A stretch of DNA of 7,742 bases from NCBI GenBank assembly GCA_014729015.1, contig WJKR01000043.1, forward strand, positions 1 through 7,742. Direction: 5' to 3'. The stretch's first letter is position 1. Every line of letters begins with the position of its first letter. The position numbers and the translations under genes are program-made. This document shows positions 6,344 through 7,742 of this stretch, piece after piece. The stretch is from Candidatus Woesearchaeota archaeon (GTDB lineage Archaea; Nanobdellota; Nanobdellia; Woesearchaeales; WJKR01). The notes under the pieces were generated by a model, which did not search any database, was not told the DNA's origin, and saw nothing but the letters and a program-made list of their open reading frames with translations.

Positions 6344-6350
6344 CTTTTTT
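6344..6350 (+). terminator. Oligo-T terminator of tRNA-Leu
   Basis: CTTTTTT directly follows the discriminator base. A short T run of this kind is the usual archaeal intrinsic termination signal. The opposing XerA-like gene stops at 6352-6354, so little space separates the two convergent units, and no T run is seen for that gene on the other strand. Confidence 0.6.
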
Positions 6351-6351
6351 C

Positions 6352-7158
6352 TCATAATTGATCAAGAGGATTATTAATACCTGATAGTGATTGCTTCGAC
6401 ACGTACGTGTACACCTCCGTCGTCTCCACATCCGAGTGACCCAACAATTTCTGGATGTAACGAATATCCACCCCTGATTCCAGGAGATGTGTAGCGAAAG
6501 AATGACGGAGCATATGAGGAGTTAACTTAGCTTTAATTGTTTTCCCAGCTTTTTCCAAAACTTTCTGCACCGACTTCTTAGAATACTTCCCTTTACGTCC
6601 CTCAAAGACGTACGGAGTAGAGAAATCTGTAGAGCCATAATACTTAAGGAGATCTAACTGCAACCCCTTTGAAAGAAGGGTGACACGGTCTTTCTTCCCT
6701 TTCCCTTGGATGACATTGATGAGATTCCGATCAAGATCAATATGCTGACGTTTGAGATTGATGAGCTCTTGGAGACGCAAACCAGATGAGTAAAGGAGTT
6801 TTATTATCAAACGATGCTTGAGATTATTGGTGGACTCAATTATCTTCTTGATCTGCTCTTGAGAAAGCACTTTCGGAAGTATTTTTGGTTTTCGTTTTTT
6901 GGGGATTTCCACATCAGAGAACGGGTCATTGAGAACAGCAGCAAAGAAGAATTTCAAGGCGGCGTGATAGAGGCGAGCGGCATTAGCAGACACTTTAAGG
7001 CTGAGTAAATACGACTTAACACCCCACTTGTCAAGAGTTAAGCCTCGTTTCTGGATGAAATGGAAGAAAGAAGCGACGACGTAGGCATAGGTCTTCTTCG
7101 TCTGACGGCTGAAACCACGTAATTCGCACTCTTCATCCAAGCGAAGCATATAATCCAT
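6352..7158 (-). CDS. xerA: XerA-like tyrosine recombinase
   Basis: From the ATG at 7158 the protein is 268 residues, close to archaeal XerA length. The N-terminal core-binding domain (about 1-95) is followed by the catalytic domain with the complete set: R128 (SGLRLQEL), K153 (QGKGKKDR), H215-ML-R218, H241 (LLGHS) and nucleophile Y250 (EVYTYVS). Spacing between the last residues matches XerD. The C-terminus INNPLDQL resembles the ending typical of archaeal XerA. XerA resolves chromosome dimers at dif; related proteins integrate elements at tRNA genes. The open frame extends upstream to a GTG at 7239, but those 27 extra residues are hydrophobic and unlike the family, and that GTG overlaps the likely TATA box. 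M31 (7149) is an alternative start. It ends 8 nt from the 3' end of tRNA-Leu, a position expected of an integrase, but no duplicated attachment sequence was found in the window. Confidence 0.9.
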   Translation of the reverse strand: MDYMLRLDEECELRGFSRQTKKTYAYVVASFFHFIQKRGLTLDKWGVKSYLLSLKVSANAARLYHAALKFFFAAVLNDPFSDVEIPKKRKPKILPKVLSQEQIKKIIESTNNLKHRLIIKLLYSSGLRLQELINLKRQHIDLDRNLINVIQGKGKKDRVTLLSKGLQLDLLKYYGSTDFSTPYVFEGRKGKYSKKSVQKVLEKAGKTIKAKLTPHMLRHSFATHLLESGVDIRYIQKLLGHSDVETTEVYTYVSKQSLSGINNPLDQL

Positions 7159-7225
7159 ACGAGAACAAAAACAAAAGAAATTCAAAAGAGAATCGGCCGA
7201 AAAGCCGGAAAACAACCGCAAAGCT

Positions 7226-7239
7226 TGGAAATATAACAC
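7226..7239 (-). promoter_or_regulatory. Candidate TATA box of the XerA-like gene
   Basis: The minus strand reads GTGTTATATTTCC, a TATA-like element whose predicted start site would fall near 7207. That gives a leader of about 50 nt before the ATG at 7158, unlike the leaderless promoters elsewhere in the window. No good TATA element sits at the leaderless distance, and no clear Shine-Dalgarno motif precedes the ATG. Confidence 0.35.
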
Positions 7240-7274
7240 AATTTAATCTCACTTTGTTCGTTAAATATGTGTTA
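7234..7274. repeat. Imperfect inverted repeat upstream of the XerA-like gene
   Basis: TAACACAATTTAA (7234-7246) and TTAAATATGTGTTA (7261-7274) are reverse complements apart from one missing base, separated by 14 nt. The left arm overlaps the candidate TATA box, as an operator would. It could also be a recombination site, though it does not resemble the Pyrococcus dif sequence known to me. Confidence 0.5.
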
Positions 7275-7297
7275 ATTGCAATTTTTTACTTACTTAA

Positions 7298-7310
7298 CAA
7301 AAGAAAAAGA
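7298..7310 (-). terminator. T-rich terminator of the cis-prenyltransferase-like gene
   Basis: On the minus strand, TCTTTTTCTTTTG begins about 7 nt after the TAA at 7317-7319. A pyrimidine tract dominated by T right after a stop codon is the usual form of an archaeal terminator. Confidence 0.5.
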
Positions 7311-7316
7311 GGGGCT

Positions 7317-7742
7317 TTATTTATGAATTGGATTTGTAGTTTGCCTATATCCCACTAAACTATTATATTCTTGTAATATTTTCTCCAAGTCAATCCGTTC
7401 TAATTCAGGATTTAATTTTTCCAAAAGTAACATTTGTGATTGAGCCATTGCATAAACTGGACCTTTCGAAGGTCTCATCTCAGTAGTTCTTAGCACTAAA
7501 TCTATATTTGGAATTAATCTATTTGCTTTGAATTGATTATAATTTTCTGCTTGGTTAAAAGCATTTTTTTCATCAGTTTCTAAATCGTATCCTAACAAGT
7601 TCAAAGATGTTTTAATCCCTTGCTTTGTTTTTTCTTCTAATGATTGACAAATATCAACTATTTCGGTGGGCAATTTAGATGAGTGATCAATCCATTGAAA
7701 TCTAATCTCATTATCCTCAAAATAATGTTTATCATATAAATG
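7317..7742 (-). CDS. Cis-prenyltransferase (UppS-like), C-terminal part, 5'-partial
   Basis: The frame is open at the right edge and 141 residues are visible; the TTG at 7673 is internal, not a start. The sequence follows the C-terminal half of cis-prenyltransferases: a strand (IRFQWID) then SSKLPTEIVDICQSLEEKT, then TSLNLLGYD (family NLALNYGG-like strand), then residues 79-92 NIDLVLRTTEMRPS, matching the family DLVIRTSGEMRxS segment that binds isopentenyl diphosphate (R85, E88, R90, S92), and finally LEKLNPELERIDLEKILQEYN, matching the dimer-side helix. These enzymes extend prenyl diphosphates to long lipid carriers such as those used in N-glycosylation or cell-surface polymer synthesis. The RT-to-E spacing is one residue shorter than in E. 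coli UppS, and the usual FLLWQ stretch is replaced by GPVYAMAQSQ, so this is a divergent branch. The gene is the most AT-rich in the window. Confidence 0.72.
   Translation of the reverse strand, partial: HLYDKHYFEDNEIRFQWIDHSSKLPTEIVDICQSLEEKTKQGIKTSLNLLGYDLETDEKNAFNQAENYNQFKANRLIPNIDLVLRTTEMRPSKGPVYAMAQSQMLLLEKLNPELERIDLEKILQEYNSLVGYRQTTNPIHK

Larger units (their letters stand above)
7159..7316. other. Intergenic region upstream of the XerA-like gene
   Basis: This 158-bp AT-rich gap holds a small hairpin in the XerA leader (CGGC 7194-7197 with GCCG 7204-7207), a TATA-like element on the minus strand, an imperfect inverted repeat, a perfect 10-bp palindrome AATTGCAATT (7274-7283), and a T-rich tract that ends the neighbouring minus-strand gene. 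No additional coding frame is convincing here. Confidence 0.5.

Noticed and set aside
6115..6357. 80-codon open frame across the tRNA gene
   Set aside because: It is fully explained by tRNA-Leu with its introns, promoter and terminator.
7234..7274. dif site for XerA
   Set aside because: The inverted repeat arms and the 14-nt spacer do not match the known archaeal dif layout of about 28 bp with a 6-bp core, so it is listed only as a repeat.
1..7742. CRISPR array or insertion sequence
   Set aside because: No regularly spaced direct repeats, no transposase gene and no terminal inverted repeats flanking a coding region were seen.

Overview
The window looks archaeal, most likely from a small-genome DPANN-type lineage (the lineage is an inference). 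The evidence is an archaeal RNase J, an archaeal XerA-type tyrosine recombinase, a tRNA gene with two introns that fold into bulge-helix-bulge (BHB) splice motifs, no encoded CCA, and BRE/TATA promoters placed about 26 nt from start codons, as for leaderless mRNAs.

Layout. 1-2931 (+): the 3' part of a very large, hydrophilic, unrecognised protein, open at the left edge. 2905-4224 (-): RNase J-like beta-CASP exoribonuclease, convergent with and overlapping the first gene by 27 nt. 4225-4308: a compact divergent promoter region. 4309-4941 (+): a CPBP/Rce1-like membrane protein. 5008-5990 (-): a two-gene operon of a winged-helix MNT nucleotidyltransferase followed by a HEPN protein, which is a type VII toxin-antitoxin arrangement. 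The HEPN reading frame is broken near its 3' end in a run of seven T. 6169-6343 (+): tRNA-Leu(CAA) with a canonical 37/38 intron and a T-loop 59/60 intron. 6352-7158 (-): XerA-like recombinase ending 8 nt from the tRNA. 7317-7742 (-): the C-terminal part of a divergent cis-prenyltransferase, running off the right edge.

Composition changes along the window. The left 4.9 kb is fairly GC-rich, and the first gene is strikingly poor in T on its sense strand. From about 4.94 kb the DNA is visibly AT-richer through the HEPN/MNT module, intermediate in the recombinase gene, and most AT-rich in the cis-prenyltransferase. This fits separate acquisition of the HEPN/MNT module, but amino-acid composition could account for part of it.

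Functional themes are RNA decay (RNase J), RNA-level toxicity and its control (HEPN/MNT), tRNA splicing, site-specific recombination and isoprenoid lipid carriers. No single new multigene system is evident. The strongest points for a second look are the doubly interrupted tRNA-Leu, the HEPN frameshift, the unrecognised giant protein and the Glu-to-Gln change in the CPBP motif.
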